A stretch of DNA of 64,000 nt from contig CALWYD010000001.1 in assembly GCA_944385675.1 (NCBI GenBank), positions 1 through 64,000 on the forward strand, read 5' to 3'. The notes under the pieces are model-generated. The model worked only from the letters and a program-made list of their open reading frames with translations. It was not told where the DNA came from and searched no databases. This stretch comes from an uncultured Oscillospiraceae bacterium. Its GTDB lineage: Bacteria; Bacillota; Clostridia; Oscillospirales; Oscillospiraceae. How positions within the stretch are numbered: the first letter of the stretch is position 1; each line of letters begins with the position of its first letter. Positions 36,672 through 46,071 of this stretch are shown one piece after another. The position numbers and the translations under genes were made by a program.

Positions 36672-38063
36672 CTATTCCTGAGGGGTCAACTCCATCAGGC
36701 AGGCGGTCAGTTCCTCCAGTTTCATCCCCCGGGATGCCTTAACCAGAATGGTACACCCTGGCTCTACCACCTTGGGTAGTACTGTTTTAGCCACTGCCTT
36801 GTCCGCACAATGGTACACGACTGGCACTCCGGATTCCCGTGCGCCCCGGGCAATATATTCAGACAGCTCTCCTACCGCCACGAGGCACTGGATCCCTGCC
36901 TTCCCAAGGCACTCTCCCACCTCTTGGTGCAAAGCGGGTGCAAAGGGGCCCAATTCAAACATATCCCCTAATACCGCAACCTTCTGTGAACTGTGACTGT
37001 CCGCCAGAACACTGATAGCTGCCCGCATAGATTGGGGGTTGGCGTTGTAGGTGTCATCGAGAATGGTAATCCCGTCTCCCCTGCGCACAATATTCATGCG
37101 CATTCGAGTGGGAACAAAGCGAATCAGGCCCTGCTCTATCTCATCGGGGGTCAAATTGAAGTGTTCCCCCACTGCCGCAGCAATGAGAGCAGGGTATATC
37201 ATATGCTCACCCAGAGCGGGAATCTTCACGTTTCGATCCATGTGCGGGGTAATCAGACGGCAGTTGATATAGCTTACTCTGTCGCCCCCCGTCACCTGTG
37301 CCCGGTACTCCATCCCCTCCCTGCTGCCACAAAATACGGCAGGTACGGGTGTCTTACCCCGGAGAGTAGTCAGCATCGCATCATCCCCATTAAGAACCAA
37401 CAGGCCGTCCTTTTTTATATGGGGCAGTAGTTCACATTTAGCCTTGAAAATATTTTCCCGGCTGCCAAGACGTTCAATATGGGCATCCCCGATATTTGTA
37501 ATAACACCCACATCCGGTTGTACCGTGCCTGCCAGGTAGTCAATTTCCCCCGGTCTATCCATGCCCATCTCCAGCACGGCAATCTCATGCTCTTTGTTTA
37601 GACGCAGAAGAGTAAGGGGAAGGCCCACATTATTGTTAAAATTGCCCTCTGTTTTTAAGACCGTATACTTAACGCCCAAAACAGCGGCAATCATATCCTT
37701 TGCCGTTGTTTTGCCCACACTGCCTGTGACAGCCACAAAGGGGATTTGAAAACGGGACTTGTACCAGGCTGCTAAGTCCCGCAGCGCCCGCTGGGTGTTG
37801 GCCACCTTCACATAGAACTTATCTTCCCGATAGCTCTCTCTCTCCCGGGCGGTGAGACAGCCCACTGCACCTCCTTCCAGTGCGGCGTTAATATAAGCGT
37901 GGCCGTCAAACCGATCCCCGGCCAGCGGAATAAACAGTGCCCCTGGATGAATGCTGCGACTGTCTGTATCTACCCGGGAAATGAGGGCATCCAGGCAAGT
38001 ATAGGTTCCCAGCAGTTTCCCGTTTACCGCCTGCAGTAATTGGCCTAGGGTAATGGGTTCCAT
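36672..38063 (-). CDS. murF: UDP-N-acetylmuramoyl-tripeptide-D-alanyl-D-alanine ligase
   Basis: Adds D-Ala-D-Ala to the peptidoglycan precursor. ATP-binding VTGSVGKTTAKDMIAA, TEGNFNNNVGLPLTLL and DDTYNANPQSMRAAI are diagnostic of MurF. 463 aa. It follows ddl, which supplies its dipeptide substrate, after 4 nt. The Shine-Dalgarno is inside the end of ddl. Confidence 0.97.
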   Translation of the reverse strand: MEPITLGQLLQAVNGKLLGTYTCLDALISRVDTDSRSIHPGALFIPLAGDRFDGHAYINAALEGGAVGCLTARERESYREDKFYVKVANTQRALRDLAAWYKSRFQIPFVAVTGSVGKTTAKDMIAAVLGVKYTVLKTEGNFNNNVGLPLTLLRLNKEHEIAVLEMGMDRPGEIDYLAGTVQPDVGVITNIGDAHIERLGSRENIFKAKCELLPHIKKDGLLVLNGDDAMLTTLRGKTPVPAVFCGSREGMEYRAQVTGGDRVSYINCRLITPHMDRNVKIPALGEHMIYPALIAAAVGEHFNLTPDEIEQGLIRFVPTRMRMNIVRRGDGITILDDTYNANPQSMRAAISVLADSHSSQKVAVLGDMFELGPFAPALHQEVGECLGKAGIQCLVAVGELSEYIARGARESGVPVVYHCADKAVAKTVLPKVVEPGCTILVKASRGMKLEELTACLMELTPQE

Positions 38064-38067
38064 GCCG

Positions 38068-39120
38068 TTACAGCGCCTCCTTCCTCGCTTCCAGGGACTT
38101 TTCTATAATCATTTCACACAGTGTCCCATAGTCAATGCCTACAGCAGCTGCCTCCTGAGGCACCAAGCTGGTGGGGGTCATGCCAGGTAACGTGTTAATC
38201 TCCAGGAAATAGGGTGTCCCATCCTCACTGACGATAAAGTCGGCCCGGGCATACACGGAAAGTCCCACTGTCTTAAAAACAGACAAAGCCGCCTCTCCCA
38301 GACGTTTCTCCCACTGTTCTGGAATCTGAGCAGGACAGACCTCCAGAGCGGCCCCGGGTTGATATTTATTTTCGTAATCATAAAAGCCCTCTTTGGGGAT
38401 AATTTCAATGGAAGGGAGAGCTTTCCCGTCCAGGACGGCCACCTGAATCTCCCGCCCCTGCACATAACGCTCCAATATAGTGCGTCCTCCCAGGGATGAG
38501 CTGGACTCCAGCGCTTGGTGGAGTTCCTCTTTGTCCCGGGCAATAAATACGCCGATGGAGGAGCCGCTGTCAATGGGCTTTACTACTACAGGCAGTTGTG
38601 TTTCCTGAGTCAGGGTGTCAAGATTGTCTCTTGTCACAGTCACAACCTGCCACGGGGGGGTGGTAACCTGCCCTTCTACCAGCCGCTTGGTCAGATCTTT
38701 GTCCATTGCAATCGCGGAGGGCAGACAGCCAGATCCGGTGTAGGGCACCCCCAGAAGGTCCAGGGTTGCCTGAATGCGCCCGTCCTCCCCACAAGCACCG
38801 TGGAGGGCCAGGAAAGCAATATCCGCCCCGGCGCATAGTTCCAATACCCCAGGTCCAATGGCAGAGGGGCTCTGATCCGTCCGGCTGGCCCGCACCTGCT
38901 TCAAATCCGGGGCTTGGCGGCTGACCCGTTTGAAGGATTCGGGAATGGGCTGGTCGTACAGCTGCTCCATGTCCCCGCAAAAGCCTTCCAATCCGAAAAA
39001 TAAGTCTACAAGGGCGACCCGGTGCCCCCGCTGCCGCAGGGCTTGACAGATCAGGGCGCCTGAGGACAAGGAGACATTCCGCTCCGGACTCAGCCCGCCG
39101 GCTAGTACAACTATCTTCAT
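38068..39120 (-). CDS. ddl: D-alanine-D-alanine ligase
   Basis: An ATP-grasp enzyme making D-Ala-D-Ala. VVLAGGLSPERNVSLSSG at the start, PVVVKPIDSGSSIGV in the ATP site, and EINTLPGMTPTSLVPQ with the C-terminal metal ligands. 350 aa from ATG 39120 with GAGGTG. I cannot call D-Ala versus D-Lac specificity securely. It pairs with murF. Confidence 0.96.
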   Translation of the reverse strand: MKIVVLAGGLSPERNVSLSSGALICQALRQRGHRVALVDLFFGLEGFCGDMEQLYDQPIPESFKRVSRQAPDLKQVRASRTDQSPSAIGPGVLELCAGADIAFLALHGACGEDGRIQATLDLLGVPYTGSGCLPSAIAMDKDLTKRLVEGQVTTPPWQVVTVTRDNLDTLTQETQLPVVVKPIDSGSSIGVFIARDKEELHQALESSSSLGGRTILERYVQGREIQVAVLDGKALPSIEIIPKEGFYDYENKYQPGAALEVCPAQIPEQWEKRLGEAALSVFKTVGLSVYARADFIVSEDGTPYFLEINTLPGMTPTSLVPQEAAAVGIDYGTLCEMIIEKSLEARKEAL

Positions 39121-39244
39121 TTTGAAACACCTCATTAATGAATCGCCGCATGGGCATACTTACCACATTTTATACACTGGTAGGTTATTTTAGCACAGGC
39201 CAGGCAAATACTCAAGCAGGGCTCTGGAAATTTTATAAACCAAA

Positions 39245-39274
39245 AGCGCCCCCCGACGTTACTCGAGGGGCGCT
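39245..39274 (-). terminator. Terminator of upp
   Basis: An 8-bp AGCGCCCC/GGGGCGCT stem; the minus strand continues TTTTGG. It lies 27 nt after upp. Confidence 0.8.
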
Positions 39275-39300
39275 GTGCCAGGACAAAAGAGGAAGCAACT

Positions 39301-39936
39301 TTACTTTGTACCAAAAATCCGATCTCCGGCATCACCCAGGCCCGGAACAATATAGGCATGCTCATTCAGCTTCTCGTCCACTGCAGCCACATAGATGTCT
39401 ACGTCCGGATGATCCCGTTGGATACAGGCGATGCCTTCTGGAGCGGCAATAATATTCATCAGTTTGATGTGCTTACAGCCGTACCCCTTTAGGAAGGTGA
39501 TAGCCGCAGAGGCAGAACCGCCAGTGGCCAGCATGGGGTCCAGGATAATCACATCCCGCTCCGCAATGTCATTGGGCATTTTACAGTAATATTCCACGGG
39601 GGTATGGGTTTCTGGATCCCGGTACAGCCCAATATGCCCTACCTTGGCCGAGGGGATTAGATTCAAAATTCCATCCACCATACCAAGGCCAGCCCGAAGA
39701 ATAGGAACAATTGCTAGCTTCTTGCCAGCCAGTTGCTTAAAAGTACCCAGTGCAATGGGAGTTTTGATTTGCACATCCTCTAGGGGAAGATCCCGGGTAG
39801 CCTCATAGCACTCCAGGGCGGCAATCTCTGAAACAATTTCCCGAAATTCCTTAACACCGGTTTTTTCATCCCGAAGGATAGACAGCTTGTGCTGCAAAAG
39901 CGGGTGGTCCAGAATGTGTACTTTCTCGTAATTCAT
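39301..39936 (-). CDS. upp: Uracil phosphoribosyltransferase
   Basis: Salvages uracil to UMP with [23 protein letters not shown] and the PRPP loop [13 protein letters not shown] are conserved, as is the C-terminal [14 protein letters not shown]. 211 aa. It starts 1 nt after the tsaB stop, with GGGGAG as ribosome-binding site inside the end of tsaB. Confidence 0.97.
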   Translation of the reverse strand: MNYEKVHILDHPLLQHKLSILRDEKTGVKEFREIVSEIAALECYEATRDLPLEDVQIKTPIALGTFKQLAGKKLAIVPILRAGLGMVDGILNLIPSAKVGHIGLYRDPETHTPVEYYCKMPNDIAERDVIILDPMLATGGSASAAITFLKGYGCKHIKLMNIIAAPEGIACIQRDHPDVDIYVAAVDEKLNEHAYIVPGLGDAGDRIFGTK

Positions 39937-39937
39937 A

Positions 39938-40669
39938 TTAATACTCCCCTTTTATATTTCGTTCTGATTTGGATTCCCGTTCCAGCCGTTCCCGTTCCGC
40001 CTGAGATAGTCGGTGATAGACGGGAACCAGCTCGCGCCCCTTTACCAGGGCACCTTTTGCTGCCAGCTGTTCCGCAGCCCGGGCAACTCCCCAGGCACTT
40101 TGCAGTTGGAGGGGCTGTGGGGCCAACTTCAATTGGTGGCCCCGCTCCATCAGTTTATTATAGCACAGCTTGGCCCCGTCTCCAACGACTATTTTGGAAT
40201 TTTTAAAGTTCTTCAGTTTTTTATCCAACTCTTCCAAGGAAATTGCCCGATCGGGACTCAGGCGCTCCAGTCCCTTCCCGTTGGCTAAAAACAGGGCGTT
40301 ATATACCTGATTACGCCTGGCATCCATGGCGCACACAATCACGCTACCCGTCAAATGGGCCAGGGGCCAAGCCATGGACTCCAGGGTAGCGCAAGGGGCA
40401 CAAACCTTATCGCCCTTCCAGGCCAATCCTTTGGCAGTGGACACTCCAATGCGCAGTCCAGTGAAGGAACCCGGCCCAGCAGCCACAGCAATCACATCCA
40501 CCTCATCCAAAGCAACTGCGCAGCTGTCCAAAAGAGCACGCACCATTGGCAGTAGGGTCCGACTGTGGGTCAACCCACTGTTGACATAGAACTGGCCAAC
40601 CAGCTCACCGCCCCGGCTTAGAGCAGCAGAACATGGCCCTGCAGAAGATTCCAGCGCCAGAATTACCAT
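39938..40669 (-). CDS. tsaB: tRNA t6A synthesis protein TsaB
   Basis: A partner of TsaD and TsaE in transferring the threonylcarbamoyl group to A37. It is an inactive-type ASKHA fold: [42 protein letters not shown] and [15 protein letters not shown]. 243 aa from ATG 40669; the frame extends further but the ATG overlaps the tsaE 3' end by 7 nt, the usual pairing. No tsaD is in the window. Confidence 0.95.
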   Translation of the reverse strand: MVILALESSAGPCSAALSRGGELVGQFYVNSGLTHSRTLLPMVRALLDSCAVALDEVDVIAVAAGPGSFTGLRIGVSTAKGLAWKGDKVCAPCATLESMAWPLAHLTGSVIVCAMDARRNQVYNALFLANGKGLERLSPDRAISLEELDKKLKNFKNSKIVVGDGAKLCYNKLMERGHQLKLAPQPLQLQSAWGVARAAEQLAAKGALVKGRELVPVYHRLSQAERERLERESKSERNIKGEY

Positions 40670-41097
40670 GTGGGAGCCCCCTCTCCTGAAATTGTAATTT
40701 GCCGCTGGGTCTCTCCTTCCCCCCGACGGATATCCACGTAAATTGTGTCTGGTTCTAATGCATCGGCCACGTTTTCGCTCCACTCCACCGCACATACGCC
40801 TCCCCGGGTCAGGTAGTCCTCCCAGCCAATGTCAAACAACTCCTGTGAGGATCCCAGGCGATACATATCAAAGTGGAACAGAGGAAGCCTTCCCCCCTCG
40901 TATTCATTGACAATGGTAAAGGTGGGGCTGGTCACCTGTTCTGATATCCCCAGCCCCTGAGCCAATCCCCGGGTGAAGGCGGTTTTGCCTGCCCCCAGAT
41001 CTCCAGTGAAGGCGACCACCGCACCGGGTCCTAGGCAGCGGCCCAGGCGGCAACCCAATTGCTCGGTCTCTTCCGGGCTGTTGGTCACATACTCCAT
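40663..41097 (-). CDS. tsaE: tRNA t6A synthesis ATPase TsaE
   Basis: A P-loop ATPase of the t6A complex. GDLGAGKTAFTRGLAQGLG is the Walker A region, SPTFTIVNEYEG the switch and LFHFDMYRL the Walker B-like block. 144 aa from ATG 41097, with GAGGG at 8 nt; an in-frame TTG two codons earlier is too close to the Shine-Dalgarno. First gene of tsaE-tsaB-upp. Confidence 0.95.
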   Translation of the reverse strand: MEYVTNSPEETEQLGCRLGRCLGPGAVVAFTGDLGAGKTAFTRGLAQGLGISEQVTSPTFTIVNEYEGGRLPLFHFDMYRLGSSQELFDIGWEDYLTRGGVCAVEWSENVADALEPDTIYVDIRRGEGETQRQITISGEGAPTW

Positions 41098-41140
41098 ATC
41101 CAATTCCCTCGTTTACAGAAAATTTTCATGTTCTTTTGGA

Positions 41141-41149
41141 ATTATACCA
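41141..41149 (-). promoter_or_regulatory. Extended -10 promoter of tsaE-tsaB-upp
   Basis: The minus strand reads TGGTATAAT, a perfect -10 with the TGn extension, 40-50 nt before the tsaE start. No good -35 is seen. It is divergent from the RodA promoter, with the elements almost back to back. Confidence 0.6.
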
Positions 41150-41158
41150 CACCTGCGG

Positions 41159-41187
41159 TTTACCTTTCTACCAAAAAGTGATAAAAT
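41159..41187 (+). promoter_or_regulatory. Sigma-A promoter of the RodA/FtsW gene
   Basis: TTTACC (41159-41164), a 17-nt spacer and TAAAAT (41182-41187). The start at about 41194 would exclude the ATG at 41188 and supports the TTG at 41224 as start codon. Confidence 0.6.
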
Positions 41188-41223
41188 ATGGTTCCAGTTC
41201 TTTTGTATCCAGGAGGTGACGCT

Positions 41224-42411
41224 TTGTCCACCCTGCTCTCCCCTCTCCGAGAATTTTTCCGGAAAGGTGATTTGCTGCTCCTCTCTCTGTGCCTCATTGC
41301 CAGCGGGTTTGGACTGCTCCTCATCTTCTCCGCTACCCAATATACAAAGGACGGGCCTCTGCGCTATATTGCGGTACAGGGCATGGCCATTGTGCTGGGG
41401 GTGGTGGCCTATATGCTGCTCACCTTTGTGGACGTCCAGCTCTTTGTGGAGAAAAACTGGAAGCTTCTGCTGGCCTTTAATATTATCTTTATCCTCCTTC
41501 TGCTCACTCCGTTGGGAACGGATAACAATTCCGGGAATTTGAACTGGCTGGACATCCCGGGCTTTCCGGTAGACATCCAACCAAATGAAATTGTTAAGCT
41601 CCCCTTCATTCTTCTTTTGGCTTTACAAATTTCAAAGATTCAGGAACGGGAACAGGACATTAGCTCTCTTCCCTCCATCCTTCAAATAGGCGGACACACT
41701 GTTTTTATGCTTGGGCTTGTGGCCGCTGTGTGCGGTGACATGGGAATGTGCGTTGTCTATGCGTTTATTTTCATCTTCATGGCCTGGTCGGCCGGGGTGA
41801 AAGTTCGATGGTTTGTGTTGGTTGGCGGCGGAATTGTCCTGCTAGCATTAATTTTGTGGCTGTTCGTTCTGCCGGAGACCAGCCTGTGGACGGACTACCG
41901 GATCATGCGTTTCCGGGTAGTGTTTGATCACGACTTAGATCCCCTGGGCCGGGGATATCAACAGGCCCGATCCATCCTGGCTATCGGTTCTGGGCGCCTC
42001 TTCGGTCAGGGTTACCTCCAGGGCACTCAGACCCAGGCTTTGAACAGCGACGCCCTCCCCGCCCGCCACACCGATTTTATCTTTGCTGTATGCGGTGAGG
42101 AGTTGGGGCTGATTGGCTGCCTTGTGCTGCTGCTCATTTTGTCCCTGATTGTGCTGCGCTGCTTGTGGAACAGCCGTCAGGCTAGTTCTCCCTTTGCCGC
42201 CTATGTATGCACTGGAATGGGCTGCATGCTTATGACCCAGATTGTCCTCAATGTGGGAATGTGTCTGTATGTCCTTCCTGTTATGGGACTTACCCTCCCT
42301 TTTATCAGTTATGGAGGCTCTTCCATTATTACCCTTTTTACCGCTATGGGTATTGTCTCAAGTGTAAAGGCAAAAGCCCTGCCAAGCTGGCTAAAGGATC
42401 GGAACCAATAA
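41224..42411 (+). CDS. FtsW/RodA/SpoVE family SEDS glycosyltransferase
   Basis: A membrane peptidoglycan polymerase of the SEDS family with about ten helices, 395 aa. GYLQGTQTQALNSDALPARHTDFIFAV and LPVMGLTLPFISYGGSSI are the diagnostic loops; the first has the conserved region holding the catalytic Asp. RodA-like length and loop suggest elongation, but FtsW or SpoVE cannot be excluded. The start is TTG 41224 behind AGGAGGTG; the upstream ATG lies before the predicted transcription start. No paired class B PBP gene is adjacent. Confidence 0.9.
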   Translation: MSTLLSPLREFFRKGDLLLLSLCLIASGFGLLLIFSATQYTKDGPLRYIAVQGMAIVLGVVAYMLLTFVDVQLFVEKNWKLLLAFNIIFILLLLTPLGTDNNSGNLNWLDIPGFPVDIQPNEIVKLPFILLLALQISKIQEREQDISSLPSILQIGGHTVFMLGLVAAVCGDMGMCVVYAFIFIFMAWSAGVKVRWFVLVGGGIVLLALILWLFVLPETSLWTDYRIMRFRVVFDHDLDPLGRGYQQARSILAIGSGRLFGQGYLQGTQTQALNSDALPARHTDFIFAVCGEELGLIGCLVLLLILSLIVLRCLWNSRQASSPFAAYVCTGMGCMLMTQIVLNVGMCLYVLPVMGLTLPFISYGGSSIITLFTAMGIVSSVKAKALPSWLKDRNQ

Positions 42412-42441
42412 AAAAACGGCCGCAAAAACGGCCGTTTTTTT
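42410..42441. terminator. Bidirectional terminator between RodA/FtsW gene and rnfB
   Basis: AAAAAAACGGCCG and CGGCCGTTTTTTT around a 6-nt loop. A and T runs on both sides let it end both convergent transcripts. Confidence 0.92.
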
Positions 42442-42442
42442 A

Positions 42443-43252
42443 TTAGGCGTTGGCGGGGACCTGGATAACTCCTACAGGACACTCCTTGACGCACAGCTGA
42501 CAGCCCACACACAGGGACTGATCAATGTGGGCCAGATTGTTCTCCACGGTGATAGCCTGCTTGGGGCAGGCCTTGGCGCATTTCATACAGCCAATGCATC
42601 CTGCTGTACAAGCCTTACGGGTGTCACCGCCCTTGTCCTTATTCTGGCACAATACTACAGGCTTACGCCTGTGCTCTGGAATAATGGAAATAATGGAGTT
42701 GGGGCAAACGGAAGCACAGACGCCGCAGCCCACACACTTTTCACGGTCTACCTTGGCCACGCCATCCATCACATGGATGGCATCAAAGGGACAGGCTCTG
42801 GTACAGTCGCCATAGCCCAGGCAGCCATATTGACACATTCCATCACCGCCGTACAGGCCCTTTACAGCCAGACAGCTCTGAATACCCTCAAACTCATAGC
42901 GCTTGGAGGTCTTTCCGCATGTGCCTGAGCAGGCCACCACGGCCTTCATAGGGACAGTGGCCTCTGCCTTTACCCCCATAATCTCCGCAATGGCAGCTGT
43001 GGTCTTTGCCCCTCCTGGGGTACACTTGTTGATGGCATTTCCACCCTCCACAATGCTCTTGGCGTAATCGGCACAGCCGGCGCAGCCGCAGGCACCGCAG
43101 TTGGCGCCAGCCAGCACAGCGGTAATTTGTTCCACCCGTTCGTCTACAGGGACATACATGAAGATGGAGGCAGCCACCAGAATCACCGCGCCGATAAGGC
43201 CGATGACCGTGACCAGCACAATAGCCATAATGATAATCGTGTTGCTATCCAT
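42443..43252 (-). CDS. rnfB: Rnf complex subunit RnfB (iron-sulfur)
   Basis: The electron-input subunit of the Rnf complex, which oxidises ferredoxin, reduces NAD+ and pumps Na+ or H+. One N-terminal helix, then the GANCGACGCAGCADYA cluster domain, then several 4Fe-4S motifs of ferredoxin type (CVGCGVCASVCP, CIGCMKCAKACP, CVGCQLCVKECP). 269 aa. Last gene of rnfCDGEAB, closed by the terminator at its stop codon. Confidence 0.97.
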   Translation of the reverse strand: MDSNTIIIMAIVLVTVIGLIGAVILVAASIFMYVPVDERVEQITAVLAGANCGACGCAGCADYAKSIVEGGNAINKCTPGGAKTTAAIAEIMGVKAEATVPMKAVVACSGTCGKTSKRYEFEGIQSCLAVKGLYGGDGMCQYGCLGYGDCTRACPFDAIHVMDGVAKVDREKCVGCGVCASVCPNSIISIIPEHRRKPVVLCQNKDKGGDTRKACTAGCIGCMKCAKACPKQAITVENNLAHIDQSLCVGCQLCVKECPVGVIQVPANA

Positions 43253-43270
43253 ACCTATTCTTCCCTCCCG

Positions 43271-43891
43271 TCAGGCACCAAAAATGGACTCGATGATGCC
43301 GCCAAAGCCCATGAAAGACAGGGAGGTTATAGCGGCGGCCACCAGGGTAATGGGAAGTCCCCGGAAGCAAACAGGGGTGACGGCCTGCTCCACCTTCCGG
43401 CGCACACCGGAGAACAGCACCATAGCCACCAAGAAGCCCAGTCCGGCACCGGCAGCACAGACGATACTCTCAACAAAATTGTAGCCGTTGTCAATGTTCA
43501 GCACGGTGACGCCCAGAATAGTGCAGTTGGTGGTAATCAGAGGCAGATACACGCCAAGGGCCCGGTACAGGGCAGGAATAAATTTCTTAAGAATGTTCTC
43601 CAACAGCTGTACCAGGATAGCAATAATGAGGATAAAAACGATAGTCTGCAGATAGCCCATGTCCCACTTCAGATTGCCCGCAGCATCCACCGGGGTAAGC
43701 AGGAAGGTCTGAATTGGCCAGGTGGCGGCAGTGGCCAGAACCATAACGAAGGTGACAGCCAGAGACATGCCCACTGCGCTGTCCAGCTTTTTGGATACAC
43801 CCAGGAAAGGACAGATACCAAGGAACTTGACCAGAACGTAGTTATCCACCAAAATCATGGTGAAGAAGATACTGGCAAGATGCATCGCCAT
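43271..43891 (-). CDS. rnfA: Rnf complex subunit RnfA
   Basis: A 206-aa integral membrane subunit with about six helices, part of the ion and electron path. VDNYVLVKFLGICPFLGVSKKLD and GVYLPLITTNCTILGV are hallmarks, and paired Cys residues in RnfA/RnfE are known to hold an Fe-S centre in the membrane. It overlaps the rnfE stop by one base (TAATG). Confidence 0.97.
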   Translation of the reverse strand: MAMHLASIFFTMILVDNYVLVKFLGICPFLGVSKKLDSAVGMSLAVTFVMVLATAATWPIQTFLLTPVDAAGNLKWDMGYLQTIVFILIIAILVQLLENILKKFIPALYRALGVYLPLITTNCTILGVTVLNIDNGYNFVESIVCAAGAGLGFLVAMVLFSGVRRKVEQAVTPVCFRGLPITLVAAAITSLSFMGFGGIIESIFGA

Positions 43892-44586
43892 TATACGTTC
43901 CCTCCTTCCGCGGCCTCAGCGGAGGTAGAGGGCTTTTCCTTCTTGGGGCGGGTTGTCAGCCAAGTGGCAGCCGCCATCATGACGCCAAACACGAAGAATC
44001 CGCCAGGAGCGCTGGTCATAATGGTAAAGGGGTCAATAGAAGCAGGTAAAACCTGAATTGCAAAGCCCTCCGGTAGGAAGGGGAACAGGCCGTCCAAGCC
44101 AGACATCCAAGTACCGGAGCCAAGGATCTCACGGATGGTGCCCATAAGCGTCAGAGTTACGGTAAAGCCGATGCCCATACCGATGCCGTCCAGAGCGGAG
44201 TCCAAAATACCGTTTTTGGAGGCAAACATCTCGGCACGGCCCAGAATGATGCAGTTTACTACAATCAGAGGCAGATACACCCCAAGGGCAGAGTCCAGGG
44301 CGGGCACAAGGGCTTTGACCAGCATCTGAACCACCGACACAAAGCCGGCAATGACAGTGATGTAACAAGGGATACGTACTTGATCCGGAATGACCTTCCG
44401 CAAGGCAGAAATCACTACATTGGAGCATAGCAGCACAAAAGTAGCCGCCAGTCCCATACCGATGCCGTTAGACGCCATGGTGGAAGTGGCCAGGGTGGGA
44501 CAGGTGCCCAGGACAAGCCGCAGAACCGGGTTCTCATTTAAGATACCGTTGGTCAGTATCTTGAATTTACTGGGTTTATTACTCAT
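43891..44586 (-). CDS. rnfE: Rnf complex subunit RnfE
   Basis: A 231-aa membrane subunit homologous to RnfA but inverted in topology. NENPVLRLVLGTCPTLATSTM and GVYLPLIVVNCIILGRAEMF are typical. The start is ATG 44586 with AGGCAGGTG upstream; the frame extends to 44628 into rnfG, without a start signal. Central gene of the operon. Confidence 0.96.
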   Translation of the reverse strand: MSNKPSKFKILTNGILNENPVLRLVLGTCPTLATSTMASNGIGMGLAATFVLLCSNVVISALRKVIPDQVRIPCYITVIAGFVSVVQMLVKALVPALDSALGVYLPLIVVNCIILGRAEMFASKNGILDSALDGIGMGIGFTVTLTLMGTIREILGSGTWMSGLDGLFPFLPEGFAIQVLPASIDPFTIMTSAPGGFFVFGVMMAAATWLTTRPKKEKPSTSAEAAEGGNV

Positions 44587-44602
44587 CTCATACACCTGCC
44601 TT

Positions 44603-45136
44603 TCAAGCAATCGCATTGTAGGCTTCAATGGCCGCGTTTACCGCAGTAATTAAAGCCGTGCTGGACACGGTAGCAGAGCTCACCGCATCCACATCCTGGT
44701 TGAGAACCAGAGGCTGAGACGTATCCAGGCCAACATAGTTCTCCCAGTAGGACGGGGTGGCGGCTACTTTACTGCCGATACCTTTGGTCTCCTGCTGTTC
44801 CGTGACCTTAATCTGCTTGATGGTGCCATCAGGACTAATGGCGGTCATGACCACCACGTCGCCGCCGTAGCCCTTGGCAGAGCTGGTAATTACCACGCCT
44901 ACATCATTGGTGGAGCGATAAACAGCAGAGACATTCTCTACGTCAATGCCAGTCACTTGTTCAAAGCCTTCAGCTTCAGGCAGCAACTCAGTGCGGGCCT
45001 TCTCTTCAGCCAGGCGGGTAGCCTCCTCGATAATGGGAGCAGTTACCCCATTGGTGGCGGCCAGGGCGCCCGTGACTACAATACAGATAATAACCAGCAC
45101 CACAATGGGCTTGAAAATCTTGTTCCAGTTGCTCAT
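44603..45136 (-). CDS. rnfG: Rnf complex subunit RnfG (covalent FMN)
   Basis: A 177-aa subunit with one N-terminal helix and an extracytoplasmic FMN-binding domain. DAVSSATVSSTALITAV carries the flavinylation motif in which a Thr takes FMN. The start overlaps the rnfD end by 4 nt. An ApbE-type flavin transferase would be needed and is not in the window. Confidence 0.96.
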   Translation of the reverse strand: MSNWNKIFKPIVVLVIICIVVTGALAATNGVTAPIIEEATRLAEEKARTELLPEAEGFEQVTGIDVENVSAVYRSTNDVGVVITSSAKGYGGDVVVMTAISPDGTIKQIKVTEQQETKGIGSKVAATPSYWENYVGLDTSQPLVLNQDVDAVSSATVSSTALITAVNAAIEAYNAIA

Positions 45137-46071
45137 TTCACGGCCCCCTCCCTGCGTGTTTTTGCCTTGGCAATACCCAGTTTATCCTGGCGGGTATTGA
45201 TTTCAATGTAGGGAACCACAAGGTTCATCAACAAAATGGCAAAGGACACACCCTCATTCATCCGGCCCAGAAACCGAATTGCGCAGGTAATCACGCCCAG
45301 TCCGATGCCGAAGATAAGCTTGCCCTTACGGGTGGTGGGAGAGGTAACATAGTCGGTTGCCATGAAGAAGGCCCCCAGCATCAGGCCACCGGAGAGCAAT
45401 TGGTAAACAGGATCTTTCCCCGCCACCAGGCTCAGTACAGCCACGGTGGCCAGATAGGTCACAGGAATGGTAGGACTGATAACCTTAGTGGCAATCAAAT
45501 AGAGGCCGCCAATTATCAGGGTGATCGCACAAGTCTCACCTAGCACACCGCCGTGAGTGCCCAGCAGCAAAGTCACATAGTCAATGCCCTCGGCAGCGGC
45601 AGACAGAGGGGTGGCGGAGGACACTGCATCGGGTGGAAAGCCGTAGGTAGACATCCGGCCGGCAAAACCCATAGCCATAGCAATACGGCCCACAATGGCA
45701 GGGTTTGCAAAATTATAGCCCAGACCGCCAAAAAGCTGTTTAACCACTACAATGGCAATAAACGCGCCCACAACAGGCATCCACAGGGGGAGTGTAGAGG
45801 GCAGGTTGAAGGCCAGCAGCATACCTGTGACCACAGCGGAGTAGTCATCAATGGATACCTGCTGTCCCATCAGTTTGCAGTAGGCCCACTCAAAAAAGAC
45901 GCAGGCCACTACAGTAATGGCGGTAAGAATCAAAGAACTGATGCCAAAAATAATAATCGAGGCAATTAGAGTAGGAACCAGAGCCAGGCACACCCGCTGC
46001 ATAATCTTCTGCGTACTGTCTGGGCTGGTAATATGGGGGGCGGCCGTAACAATCAGCTTGTTTGCCATCAC
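45133..46071 (-). CDS. rnfD: Rnf complex subunit RnfD (covalent FMN)
   Basis: A 312-aa membrane subunit with about eight to ten helices. DAVSSATPLSAAAEG contains the flavinylated Thr, and GGLGYNFANPAIVGRIAM is conserved with NqrB. Start GTG or ATG near 46071, overlapping rnfC by 4 nt. Together with rnfG it forms the flavin relay. Confidence 0.96.
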   Translation of the reverse strand: MMANKLIVTAAPHITSPDSTQKIMQRVCLALVPTLIASIIIFGISSLILTAITVVACVFFEWAYCKLMGQQVSIDDYSAVVTGMLLAFNLPSTLPLWMPVVGAFIAIVVVKQLFGGLGYNFANPAIVGRIAMAMGFAGRMSTYGFPPDAVSSATPLSAAAEGIDYVTLLLGTHGGVLGETCAITLIIGGLYLIATKVISPTIPVTYLATVAVLSLVAGKDPVYQLLSGGLMLGAFFMATDYVTSPTTRKGKLIFGIGLGVITCAIRFLGRMNEGVSFAILLMNLVVPYIEINTRQDKLGIAKAKTRREGAVK